Shown in pieces: positions 35,815 through 44,140 of a stretch of 64,000 nucleotides of DNA; the stretch's first letter is position 1, and each line of letters opens with the position of its first letter. A program made the translations under genes and the position numbers. The notes beneath the pieces are model-generated. The model was not told the origin of the DNA. It made no database searches and worked only from the letters and a program-made list of their open reading frames with translations. Source of the stretch: WTFY01 sp965205685 (GTDB taxonomy: Bacteria; Pseudomonadota; Gammaproteobacteria; UBA4575); assembly GCA_965205685.1 (NCBI GenBank), contig OZ242174.1, positions 1,488,001 through 1,552,000 of the forward strand. The letters are read 5' to 3'.

Positions 35815-37248
35815 CTATGGAAAGTGGTCGCCGGTCTGAATCTCGGGGATATAATTTTCAAAACGTGTGTACTGACCCAAAAAAGTGAGCCGGGTCTTGA
35901 ATATGGGGCCGTTGCGCTGCTTGCCGACAATGATCTCGGCAGTCCCCTGATCGGGGGAGTCTTCGCGATACACCTCGTCGCGATAGATAAAAACGATCAG
36001 GTCCGCATCCTGCTCAATCGCACCTGACTCGCGCAGATCGGACATCACAGGCCGCTTGTCCGAACGCTGTTCCAGGCTGCGGTTCAGCTGGGACAGTACG
36101 ACTACCGGCACATTCAGTTCCTTGGCAAGTGCCTTCAATGAGCGGCATATTTCGGAAATTTCGGTCGCACGATTTTCGGAGGTTCCACCGACCGTCATAA
36201 GCTGCAGGTAATCCACAACAATCAGCGACAGGCCATGCTCGCGTTTCAAGCGGCGGGCACGCGCCCGCAGTTCCGTCGGTGACAATACCGCGGAATCATC
36301 AATGAACAGATTGGCTTCCGACAACACAGATACCGCACTGGTCAGGCGAGGCCAGTCCTCGTCTTTCAATTTACCGGTGCGCACCCGTTGCTGATCAATC
36401 CGGCCCATGGAGGAAAGCATGCGCATGGTCAGTGAGCGACCGGGCATCTCCATGCTGAAAATGGCCACGTTGATTTTCGTCTGAAGCGCGGCGTATTCAA
36501 CGATGTTCATGGCAAAGCTGGTCTTGCCCATGGAAGGCCGACCGGCAATGATGATCAGGTCCCCGTCCTGCAGGCCTGCCGTTTTTTCATCGAACTCATT
36601 AAAGCCACTGGGGACACCGGTGATGTGGTCTGCACGTTCGGACAACTCGTCGATCTGCTCAACGGTTGTTTTGAGCAAAGACCTGATGTTGACAAAGCCT
36701 TGCCCGGACTGCGCACTGCGGTCAGTGATGTGGAAAATCTTTTGCTCTGCCTCATCCAGCAGATTCTGGATGTCCTTACCGTCCGGTGAAAGACCACTTG
36801 CAGCTATTTCATTGCCCACCTGGACCAGTTGCCGGAAAACAGATTTTTCCCGCACGATGTCCGCATAGGCCTTGATATTCGAAGCGCTTGGAATGTCGTT
36901 TGCCAGAGTCCCGAGGTACGCCAGGATATTGGTGTTCTCAATTTCGCTTCTCTGGCGAAGCAGATCTGACAGGGTCAGAACATCGAACACCTGGCGCTTG
37001 TCGACCAGTTCACCGATGGCCCGGAAAATCAGGCGATGATTGAAAAGATGAAAATCATCCTCGTTGATCTTGTCTGCGACCTGATCCCAGGCAGAGTTAT
37101 CCAGGATCAGCCCACCAAGGACCGCCTGCTCGGCTTCCAGTGAATACGGGGGCGTGCGCAGGTTCTCTGCATAGGTCACGCCGTAGTCGGAACCCGTTTT
37201 CGTCACTTCGGCCACAATATTTTCCGCTGTCCTCCCAGCCGCTGCCAA
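35815..37248 (-). CDS. dnaB: Replicative DNA helicase DnaB
   Basis: This hexameric 5'-3' helicase of about 477 residues unwinds DNA at the fork and recruits primase. The N-terminal primase-binding domain begins around PPYSLEAEQAVLGG (near residue 33). The Walker A GRPSMGKTSFAMN is near residues 236-248 and LIVVDYLQLM near 341. The DnaB family segment SQLNRSLEQRSDKRPVMSDLRESG follows in parts. No intein is present. The first start is a TTG; GTG codons at residues 12 and 15 are alternatives, so the N-terminus is uncertain by some 15 residues. It follows rplI by 19 bases. Confidence 0.97.
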   Translation of the reverse strand: MAAAGRTAENIVAEVTKTGSDYGVTYAENLRTPPYSLEAEQAVLGGLILDNSAWDQVADKINEDDFHLFNHRLIFRAIGELVDKRQVFDVLTLSDLLRQRSEIENTNILAYLGTLANDIPSASNIKAYADIVREKSVFRQLVQVGNEIAASGLSPDGKDIQNLLDEAEQKIFHITDRSAQSGQGFVNIRSLLKTTVEQIDELSERADHITGVPSGFNEFDEKTAGLQDGDLIIIAGRPSMGKTSFAMNIVEYAALQTKINVAIFSMEMPGRSLTMRMLSSMGRIDQQRVRTGKLKDEDWPRLTSAVSVLSEANLFIDDSAVLSPTELRARARRLKREHGLSLIVVDYLQLMTVGGTSENRATEISEICRSLKALAKELNVPVVVLSQLNRSLEQRSDKRPVMSDLRESGAIEQDADLIVFIYRDEVYREDSPDQGTAEIIVGKQRNGPIFKTRLTFLGQYTRFENYIPEIQTGDHFP

Positions 37249-37267
37249 GGCTTATGATATTGACCGG

Positions 37268-37720
37268 TCATTCTTCGGGGACAATCTTCAGATTGATCGT
37301 CGCGATCACATCCGTGTGTAAACGGATATCAACCTGGTATTCGCCAGCCTGCTTGTATACGCCGGACGGCAGGCGGATCTCCTTTTTTTCCACCGGTTTT
37401 CCTGCCTCGCTCAAGGCCTGGGCAATATCTACAGTCCCCACAGAACCGAACAGCTTGCCCTCCTCGCCGGCAGATTTTGCCGTGATCGTAAGTAAAAACC
37501 CGTCCAGCTCAGCCTTGCGGGCCTCGGCCGCAGCCAGCGAGTCTGCTGCCATCTTTTCCAGCTCCGCACGCCGCGCCTCAAATTCGGCAAGATTTTCCGC
37601 AGTCGCAACCTTGGCCTTGCCGCTGGGTACGAGGTAATTGCGCGCATATCCGGGCCGGACCCTGACCTTTTCACCCAGATCCCCGAGATTGTCCACTTTC
37701 TCCAGCAAAATCACTTCCAT
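37268..37720 (-). CDS. rplI: 50S ribosomal protein L9
   Basis: This 150-residue protein is the two-domain, dumbbell-shaped L9 that protrudes from the L1 side of the large subunit. The N-terminal MEVILLEKVDNLGDLG and the signature VRVRPGYARNYLVPSGKA are present. A long charged helix and the C-terminal domain with GKLFGSVGTVDIAQAL follow. It lies between the DUF2232 membrane protein and dnaB, as in Pseudomonas-type genomes. Confidence 0.99.
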   Translation of the reverse strand: MEVILLEKVDNLGDLGEKVRVRPGYARNYLVPSGKAKVATAENLAEFEARRAELEKMAADSLAAAEARKAELDGFLLTITAKSAGEEGKLFGSVGTVDIAQALSEAGKPVEKKEIRLPSGVYKQAGEYQVDIRLHTDVIATINLKIVPEE

Positions 37721-37775
37721 CTTGTATCTCTCTTTCTCAGTAAAGGTTCATTATAAACGGTTGTTCATGCCCCGT

Positions 37776-38693
37776 TCACTCTTCAGGTTTTATAAATCGC
37801 TTGCGAAAATCCACGAAGCCGTCCAGCACACCGGCCGACGCAAGCACCAGCATCATTTGCGGAGTCACGATAAAAAGCAGGCCGTACACGGCTACGAAAC
37901 CCAGCAGTGGCTTGGAGAATGCACCGATAACTGCATGTGCCAGACCCAGGCCCTGCAAGAAGAACATGCTGAGGCATACAATCGTCAACTGCCAGAAAAT
38001 GGCAGCCTTGGTGCCCCAGGCCACCACTACAAACAAGGCCACCGCGATGGCCAGTGTCCGCCCCAGGTTGAAGCGTACAAAATCCTTGTGAAAAGCCTGC
38101 GCATCGTCCAGCAAGTCATTCCACCAGCCGCCAAAAGACAACGTCACGCTGACGGTCAGCAGGTACACGGCGACCACCATGCCGGTCATCAGGGAGGCGA
38201 TTCCGGGCAGAAATTGCTCAGCCTGCTCAAGGCTGAGATTTGCACCCTGCATCATGATCTGAAATGACGGACCCTGTTTGATCGCCTCCAGGAGGTTCGT
38301 CAGGTAAAGCAACCAGTCTGCCTGCAGGTCCGGGAACAGGACCGCAACGAGCAGTGTGAGCACTGCCCCGAAAACGGTCAGCGCCTGCAATGCGATGCTC
38401 AGTGACTGGAAGTGCTGGTACATATAGGCGACGGCAACGATGGATACCCAGACGATCAGGGGGCCCGCGGTCAAGTTCCCAAGCAGCAGCCAGGTACTCA
38501 GCGCTATCAGTGCAACACAGATGAGCAAAATACGGATCGCATGTCGCATTCCGACCTTCAGTGTGATCAGGGCAAGCGCACCGCCGCTGAAAATGATCAG
38601 GAAGGGAAACACAAATGACAGCAGTGCAAAGAAAAACACGACCGTCACAGCCTGAAACGGCCCGGAGAGAATATAGCGCGCCAACGAACGCAT
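37776..38693 (-). CDS. DUF2232-type polytopic membrane protein
   Basis: This 305-residue protein has eight or so hydrophobic segments and few charged loops. A membrane protein of this type (DUF2232, YybS-like) lies between rpsR and rplI in many Gammaproteobacteria, and position, size and topology all agree. Its function is unknown in the family as far as I know. The ATG start is at 38691-38693, 42 bases after rpsR, and co-transcription with the ribosomal protein genes is likely. Confidence 0.82.
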   Translation of the reverse strand: MRSLARYILSGPFQAVTVVFFFALLSFVFPFLIIFSGGALALITLKVGMRHAIRILLICVALIALSTWLLLGNLTAGPLIVWVSIVAVAYMYQHFQSLSIALQALTVFGAVLTLLVAVLFPDLQADWLLYLTNLLEAIKQGPSFQIMMQGANLSLEQAEQFLPGIASLMTGMVVAVYLLTVSVTLSFGGWWNDLLDDAQAFHKDFVRFNLGRTLAIAVALFVVVAWGTKAAIFWQLTIVCLSMFFLQGLGLAHAVIGAFSKPLLGFVAVYGLLFIVTPQMMLVLASAGVLDGFVDFRKRFIKPEE

Positions 38694-38735
38694 GGCTGAC
38701 TACGAATCAGTCAAGGTACGGCTTATGAAAAGCAC

Positions 38736-38960
38736 TCAATGCTGGTCACTGTATGGCAGCAAGGCAATATAGCGAGCCCGTTTGATTGCCTTTGACAGCT
38801 GGCGCTGGTATCTCGCCTTTGTTCCGGTGACCCGGCTCGGGACAATCTTACCTGCCTCACTGACAAAATCCTTCAGCAGTTTGACGTCTTTGTAGTCAAT
38901 CTCCTTGGTACCATCCTCAGTGAAACGGCAGTACCTTCTTTTTCTGTAATAGTTCGCCAT
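38736..38960 (-). CDS. rpsR: 30S ribosomal protein S18
   Basis: This 74-residue protein is S18, which pairs with S6 on the platform of the small subunit. The segments YRKRRYCRFTEDG, IDYKDVKLLKDFVSE and RVTGTKARYQRQLSKAIKRARY are characteristic. It follows rpsF by 59 bases. The single-stranded DNA-binding gene priB, which lies between rpsF and rpsR in Escherichia coli, is absent. Confidence 0.99.
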   Translation of the reverse strand: MANYYRKRRYCRFTEDGTKEIDYKDVKLLKDFVSEAGKIVPSRVTGTKARYQRQLSKAIKRARYIALLPYSDQH

Positions 38961-39019
38961 ATCAGCACCCTCCTGCCAGGCTGGTCATGATCTGCCGAAG
39001 CATCCGTTGCGAAGGACAG

Positions 39020-39577
39020 TCACTTATTTTCATCTGCATTCTCCGGCGTGGCTTCAGTTTCTGTATTCTCATCCGGGCCACTGTCGGCATCCCCTGAAGA
39101 CGGGGGCTTTTCCTCGGAAGATTGTAGCTTTTCTTCAGAAGGCTGTGGCTCGTTCTCCGGGGATTGCGGTTTTTCCTCGGGAGTCTGCGCCGTGTCCTTG
39201 GTGGACTTGGGTTTTTCCTCGGTATCCTGACTTTCAGATTCGGCCCTTTCACTTTCGATCATTTTCATCATCGGTGAGGGCTCGGTGACCGCTTTCTTCC
39301 TGGAAATCACCATATTGCGAACCACCGCATCGTTGAAACGAAACGCTGTGTTCATTTCATTCAGGATCTCCTGTCCACACTCGATGTTCATCAGCACATA
39401 GTGTGCCTTGTGGACTTTCTGGATTGGATAGGCGAGTTGCAAACGGCCCCAGTCCTCCAGTCTGTGGACCTTGCCGTTGCCCTCTTTTTCAATGATTGAG
39501 CGATAGCGTTCAATCATTGCTGGCACTTGGCCACTCTGGTCTGGATGGACCAGAAACACGATTTCGTAATGACGCAT
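39020..39577 (-). CDS. rpsF: 30S ribosomal protein S6 with long acidic repeat tail
   Basis: S6 binds S18 and the central domain of 16S rRNA. Residues 1-100 show the ferredoxin-like S6 fold: MRHYEIVFLVHPDQS, the RLEDWGRLQLAYPI segment and VLMNIECGQEILNEM. At 185 residues the protein is about 50 longer than Escherichia coli S6. The extra length is an acidic, Glu/Pro/Ser/Lys-rich tail with imperfect heptads (see repeat entry). In Escherichia coli the shorter S6 tail receives glutamates from RimK. The tail is in frame and unbroken, so it is probably made. It heads the rpsF-rpsR-DUF2232-rplI-dnaB run. Confidence 0.97.
   Translation of the reverse strand: MRHYEIVFLVHPDQSGQVPAMIERYRSIIEKEGNGKVHRLEDWGRLQLAYPIQKVHKAHYVLMNIECGQEILNEMNTAFRFNDAVVRNMVISRKKAVTEPSPMMKMIESERAESESQDTEEKPKSTKDTAQTPEEKPQSPENEPQPSEEKLQSSEEKPPSSGDADSGPDENTETEATPENADENK
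39100..39192 (-). repeat. 21-base tandem repeat encoding heptads in the S6 tail
   Basis: About four and a half imperfect copies of a 21-base unit encode heptads of the form TPEEKPQ, SPENEPQ, PSEEKLQ and SSEEKPP. The period is exact in frame, so copy-number change would keep the reading frame. The unit looks like a product of tandem slippage. Confidence 0.8.
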
Positions 39578-39753
39578 TCGGTTCTCCTTATGGGTTTACA
39601 GTCTCCCGGGAGTTCCTGTCGGAGTATCCGGTGAGACAAGGAATCGTTGATGCCTTCAGAAACCGCGAAGTCTACGGGAAGAGTCCATACCGGGCAAGCC
39701 CGCGGGAGAATGGGCATGGAAGCTTTGGGACCTCCTGTTGAAGGCGGACCGCT

Positions 39754-41976
39754 TCAGCGGCGTTTTTTCCGTTTTCTCGAGCTGTGCTTGGTGTCCCGGT
39801 TTGAGTCCGGCAGGACAAAATCTATTTTTCTCTCATCCAGACCCACCCGCGAAACGATCACATTTACTTCATCTCCGAGCCTGTAACGTCTTTTGCTGCG
39901 CTCGCCAAACAGGCACCGCGACGGCCCGTCATAATGGTAGTAGTCACTTGCCAGCGAGGTCACATGCACCAGCCCTTCAACAAATATGTGGTCCAGAGTG
40001 ACAAAAAATCCGAACGCGGTGACAGAACTGATGACGCCCGAAAATTGCTCCCCCAGCTTGTCCAGCATGAATTCGCACTTGAGCCAGGCGTCCACATCGC
40101 GCGTGGCCTCATTGGCCCTGCGCTCGCACATCGAGCACTCCTCTCCCAGCAAAAGAAGATCATTTCCGGAAAACGGAAACGGATCCTTCTTGCCGGCTGC
40201 GAGCAGGTGCCGGATGGTTCGATGCACAACCAGGTCCGGGTATCGGCGGATCGGGGAAGTGAAATGTGCGTACAGGGGCAATGCCAGCCCGAAATGTCCG
40301 ATGTTCTCAGGGCTGTACACAGCTTGTGCCATGGAGCGAAGCAGCATCATTTCAATGATGTGCCTGTCCTTGCGATGCGAGATCTTCTTCAGCGTTGCAA
40401 GATAATCTGCACTCCCGGGCTTGTCGGACCGGGTGAAGCCCACACCGAGCGTCTGCAGGAACTCCCTCAGCTCCCGCGTTTTCTCACCGGTCGGGCCGTC
40501 GTGAACACGGTATAGGGTGGGCAATTTGCGTTTGCTGATGAACCTGGCTGCCGCAATGTTTGCGCTGATCATGCATTCTTCAATGATCATGTGGGCCTGG
40601 AAACGCTCTTGCGGGACGATGGCCTTGATCTTCTTGTGTTCGTCGAATTCAAAAAAACTTTCCTGGGTATCGAAGTCGATCGCACCTCTTTTCTTGCGCT
40701 GCTTTCTCAGGGCGCGGAAGACACCCTGCAGATGTTCCAGGTCAGGACGGACACGGCTGAAACGCTTGCGCATTTTTTTGTCCCTGTCGTACAGGATCTT
40801 CTGGACCTGCTCGTAGGTCAGGCGCGCCGCAGAGCGCATGACCGCATCGTAGAAACTGTAGCGCTTCAGTGCCCCATCCTTGGAGACAAACATCTCGCAC
40901 ACCATGCACAGCCGGTCGGTATCCGGTTTGAGCGAACACAGCCCGTTGGAAAGCCGTTCGGGAAGCATGGGCACCACGCGCTCCGGAAAATACACCGAGG
41001 TACCACGTTTGCGGGCCTCGAGATCCAGTGCTGAATCCATCTGCACATAATGCGAGACATCCGCAATCGCGACCCACAGGCGCCAGCCGTTTTCACGCGG
41101 CTCACAGTACACTGCATCGTCGAAGTCTTTGGCATCGCTGCCATCGATGGTGACGAAGTTGAGTGCGCGCAGGTCCTTGCGTTTCCCGAGCTGCTGCTTG
41201 ATCGTGCTTTTCCGGAACTGATCAGCTTCACGCAGCACCTCCTCGGGCCAGCGATACGGTATATCGTAGGACCGGATCGCTACATCGATCTCCATGCCGG
41301 GAGCAAGGTGGTCCCCGAGCACCTCGACGACCTTTCCGATGGCCTGTCGTGCGCGGTTGGGCGGCTCTACGATGGCCGCCACCACGAATTGTCCGTTCAC
41401 CGCCTCCCCTGCAGACCCGCCAGGAATCATGACATCCTGGCCCAGGCGCTTGTCATCGGGCACCACGTACCCGATGCCGGATTCCTGGTAGTACCTGCCC
41501 ACGATCTGCTTGTTGTGACGCTTGATGATTTCAACCAGCTTTCCCTGCGGTTTGTCGTTCTTGGAATTTCCGGTAGGCCGCACGACCACACGATCTCCAT
41601 GCATCAGGGAGCGCATTTCGTAGGGAGAGAGGTAAAGGTCCGGCCCTCCTTCGTCCGGAATCAGAAAACCGAAGCCGCTGGTATGGCCCATCACCCGTCC
41701 CCGTACCAGGTTGACCTTGGCAACCGGCAGATAATGGTTTTGACGGTTGCGTATGATCTGCCCATCGCGCTCCATCGCCACCAGGCGCCGTTTCAGCGCG
41801 TTCTCATCCTTGTCTGTGCGGATGTCCAGTGCCTCGTGCAGGGCCGTTGCCGACAGTGGGCCCTTGCTGTCTTCGAGCACGTCAAGAATGAACTCCCGGC
41901 TGGCGATCGGGTGCTTGTATTTTGCAGCCTCGCGTCGGCTGTAGGGATCCTTGAATTTCTTTTTCTTCCTTGTCAT
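39754..41976 (-). CDS. rnr: Ribonuclease R
   Basis: This 740-residue 3'-5' exoribonuclease degrades structured RNA and defective tRNA and rRNA. It has an N-terminal helix-turn-helix and cold-shock domains and the RNB catalytic domain with its magnesium-binding aspartates in DGSDAKDFDDAVY (near residues 277-289). An S1 domain (FSGVISSVTAFGFFVTL) starts near residue 650, and the C-terminus is short and basic. It lies upstream of rpsF in the same direction, but rlmB, which usually lies between them, is missing; the 176-base gap holds no gene I can support. Confidence 0.98.
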   Translation of the reverse strand: MTRKKKKFKDPYSRREAAKYKHPIASREFILDVLEDSKGPLSATALHEALDIRTDKDENALKRRLVAMERDGQIIRNRQNHYLPVAKVNLVRGRVMGHTSGFGFLIPDEGGPDLYLSPYEMRSLMHGDRVVVRPTGNSKNDKPQGKLVEIIKRHNKQIVGRYYQESGIGYVVPDDKRLGQDVMIPGGSAGEAVNGQFVVAAIVEPPNRARQAIGKVVEVLGDHLAPGMEIDVAIRSYDIPYRWPEEVLREADQFRKSTIKQQLGKRKDLRALNFVTIDGSDAKDFDDAVYCEPRENGWRLWVAIADVSHYVQMDSALDLEARKRGTSVYFPERVVPMLPERLSNGLCSLKPDTDRLCMVCEMFVSKDGALKRYSFYDAVMRSAARLTYEQVQKILYDRDKKMRKRFSRVRPDLEHLQGVFRALRKQRKKRGAIDFDTQESFFEFDEHKKIKAIVPQERFQAHMIIEECMISANIAAARFISKRKLPTLYRVHDGPTGEKTRELREFLQTLGVGFTRSDKPGSADYLATLKKISHRKDRHIIEMMLLRSMAQAVYSPENIGHFGLALPLYAHFTSPIRRYPDLVVHRTIRHLLAAGKKDPFPFSGNDLLLLGEECSMCERRANEATRDVDAWLKCEFMLDKLGEQFSGVISSVTAFGFFVTLDHIFVEGLVHVTSLASDYYHYDGPSRCLFGERSKRRYRLGDEVNVIVSRVGLDERKIDFVLPDSNRDTKHSSRKRKKRR

Positions 41977-42057
41977 GGGGAATGCACTTTACCTTTTCAC
42001 ACCGAAAACCGGAAACTTCCCGATCTTGTCAGGCCGACCACATCACCGTGAGCCGCG

Positions 42058-42086
42058 TTGACAAGTATCCGGGCGCTTCGTAAAGT
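42058..42086 (+). promoter_or_regulatory. Strong sigma-70 promoter for tRNA-Leu(CAG)
   Basis: TTGACA (42058-42063) is separated by exactly 17 bases from TAAAGT (42081-42086). A GC-rich discriminator GCCCACC follows, a feature typical of stringently controlled stable-RNA promoters. Predicted transcription starts about 37 bases before the mature tRNA. Confidence 0.8.
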
Positions 42087-42129
42087 GCCCACCTTCCGGC
42101 GGGCCAGTTCCGGCCCAGGATGGGCAAAT

Positions 42130-42216
42130 GCCGAGGTGGCGAAATTGGTAGACGCGCTAGCTTCAGGTGCTAGTGGGAGCAATCCCATGGAGGTTCGAGT
42201 CCTCTCCTCGGCACCA
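42130..42216 (+). tRNA. tRNA-Leu (anticodon CAG)
   Basis: An 87-base class II tRNA. Acceptor GCCGAGG pairs with CCTCGGC, anticodon stem GCTAGC/GCTAGT encloses TTCAGGT with CAG, and a variable arm TGGGAGCAATCCCA follows. The T loop is GTTCGAGTC, and CCA is encoded. It is divergent from rnr. Confidence 0.97.
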
Positions 42217-42281
42217 GATTACTGAACAACTGCGAAACGCCAGTTGAAGGAAGTCGGCTCCCTGCCGCAAAGAATACCAGT

Positions 42282-42794
42282 TCAACGATATTGCTCCCGA
42301 GCCCTTCTGACTTCTGCGAAGACCTCAGTGCTGCCGTCAGCCTTAAGGAGAAAGATCTGGTAAGGAGAAAACCTGTTTCCCGACTCCATGCCCGGACTCC
42401 CGACCGGCATTCCGGGGACGGTAATGCCCACCGCATCCTTCGGTGGGTTTTCGAGAAACGCTCGGATAAACTTGGCCGGTATGTGCCCCTCGAATACATA
42501 GCCTTCCTTGGAAATGGCGGTGTGACAGGCCCGGTACGGGCCCGCGATACCCAGACCGGCCTTGATCCGATCCAGATTCGACGGATGGTGGACCTCCGCT
42601 TCGAAACCATCGCCCTGTGCATGCTCGATCCACTTCGCACAACAGCCGCATTTCGGATCCTTGTACACCTTGAGCTGGATCACACCTGGCGACTGGCTGC
42701 TCTCCCGGGATGCCTGTGCCGGGTCTGCCTGGACGGATGGTACGCAAAGCCCCAGGGCCAGCACAAACACGAACAGGTACCGCAATCCACTCAT
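42282..42794 (-). CDS. DUF411 (CopG-type) periplasmic metal-binding protein
   Basis: This 170-residue protein starts with a signal peptide (MSGLRYLFVFVLALGLCVPSVQA) and continues with a DUF411 thioredoxin-like domain. The cysteine motif YKDPKCGCC near residue 50, ACHTA near 98 and the methionine-rich PGMPVGSPGME near 135 are the metal-binding features of the family. Members such as CopG bind copper in the periplasm. A very strong AAGGAGG lies before the ATG at 42794; the frame is open further upstream, but that start cannot be right. It follows purA by 50 bases on the same strand. Role in copper handling is inferred from the family. Confidence 0.85.
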   Translation of the reverse strand: MSGLRYLFVFVLALGLCVPSVQADPAQASRESSQSPGVIQLKVYKDPKCGCCAKWIEHAQGDGFEAEVHHPSNLDRIKAGLGIAGPYRACHTAISKEGYVFEGHIPAKFIRAFLENPPKDAVGITVPGMPVGSPGMESGNRFSPYQIFLLKADGSTEVFAEVRRAREQYR

Positions 42795-42844
42795 TAAAAA
42801 CCTCCTTAAAAATCCAAATCTTTCAGCGCATCGCAGCCCGGGCA

Positions 42845-44134
42845 TCAATACACCGTATTGCAGGCAATGCAATGCCCCCGGTCCGGCCCCGTTGAAACCA
42901 GGTCGATGGGTACACCCGTGAGGTCCTGGATACGGTCGAGGTACACCCGGGCCTGCTCCGGGAGCTGGTCGAGTTCCGTGGCCCCGGAGGTTGGCTGCTG
43001 CCAGCCTTGCAGTTCCTCGTAGACCGGTTCGCACTTCTCGAATGCCTGTCCATCCATGACGGGCGGATCAAAAGCCTGGCCTTCACAGGTGTATCCCGTG
43101 CAGATCATTACTTTCTCAAGTCCGTCCAGAACATCGAGCTTGGTGATGCACAGGCCACTGACCCCGTTGATTCGCACGGCACGTTGCAGGGCAACAGCAT
43201 CCAGCCATCCGCACCGTCGTGCCCGGCCCGTGGTAGCCCCGAACTCGTTGCCACGCGAGGCAAGATGCTGGCCAACCTCATCCGAAAGCTCTGTCGGGAA
43301 CGGACCGCCGCCAACGCGCGTGGTATAGGCCTTCACGATCCCCAGCACATGGTCCAGGTCCCGCGGACCGGTCCCGCTGCCCGTGCATGCGCCACCGGCC
43401 GTCGTATTCGAGGATGTCACAAAGGGGTACGTTCCATGATCGATGTCCAGCAGTGTCCCCTGCGCCCCTTCAAAAAGAATATTGCACCCCTTTGCACGCA
43501 ACGTGCTGATTCGCTCCGATACATCGGCTGCCAGTGGCGCCAGCCACTCGGCATGGTGGCGACAGAAATCCCGGGTGCGACCGAGGTCGATCGTTTCAGA
43601 CTTGAAATACTCGCGGAGTACGAAGTTGTGATAGTCCACAATCTGCTCGAGGCGCTGGTCACAATGCGATTCGTCGAACAAATCTGCAACCCTCAGACCG
43701 CGTCTTGAGACCTTGTCTTCATATGCGGGACCAATGCCACGCCCTGTCGTGCCGATGGCTGCCTTGCCCCGTTTCTTCTCCCGCGCATGATCCAGCAGGA
43801 TATGGTACGGCATGATCAGCGGGCAGGCCGGAGAGACCCGCAATCGCCCGGCCACCTGCACGCCCTTTTTGTCGAGCATGGTGATCTCCTCTTGCAAGGC
43901 ATCAGGTGCCAGCACCACGCCGTTGCCGATCAGACACTCGACCCCCTCATGCAGAATGCCCGAAGGAACCAGGTGCAGGATGGTCTTCTGGTCTTCCACC
44001 ACGATCGTGTGGCCCGCATTGTGTCCGCCCTGGAAACGCACCACGGCATGCGCATGTTCGGTGAGCATGTCCACAATCTTGCCCTTGCCCTCATCGCCCC
44101 ACTGGATCCCGAGGATGACCACGCTTTTACTCAT
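42845..44134 (-). CDS. purA: Adenylosuccinate synthetase
   Basis: PurA condenses IMP and aspartate with GTP, the first committed step to AMP. The 429-residue protein begins with the signature QWGDEGKGKIVD (residues 11-22) and GGHNAGHTI. The GTP-binding and IMP-binding motifs TTGRGIGPAYEDK (near 129) and GAQGTLLDIDHGTYPFVTSSN in parts (near 230) follow. The C-terminal base-binding DLVSTGPDR is intact. It follows hisZ by 6 bases, an order seen in many non-enteric Gammaproteobacteria. Confidence 0.98.
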   Translation of the reverse strand: MSKSVVILGIQWGDEGKGKIVDMLTEHAHAVVRFQGGHNAGHTIVVEDQKTILHLVPSGILHEGVECLIGNGVVLAPDALQEEITMLDKKGVQVAGRLRVSPACPLIMPYHILLDHAREKKRGKAAIGTTGRGIGPAYEDKVSRRGLRVADLFDESHCDQRLEQIVDYHNFVLREYFKSETIDLGRTRDFCRHHAEWLAPLAADVSERISTLRAKGCNILFEGAQGTLLDIDHGTYPFVTSSNTTAGGACTGSGTGPRDLDHVLGIVKAYTTRVGGGPFPTELSDEVGQHLASRGNEFGATTGRARRCGWLDAVALQRAVRINGVSGLCITKLDVLDGLEKVMICTGYTCEGQAFDPPVMDGQAFEKCEPVYEELQGWQQPTSGATELDQLPEQARVYLDRIQDLTGVPIDLVSTGPDRGHCIACNTVY

Positions 44135-44140
44135 ATCCGT

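Noticed and set aside
39578..39753. S6:S18-type leader or a small gene between rnr and rpsF
   Set aside because: I could not find a convincing structured motif with the expected bulge, and the short frames here lack start signals.
41050..42051. A 333-codon + strand frame antisense to rnr
   Set aside because: It mirrors the RNase R coding frame and shows no start signal or family similarity.
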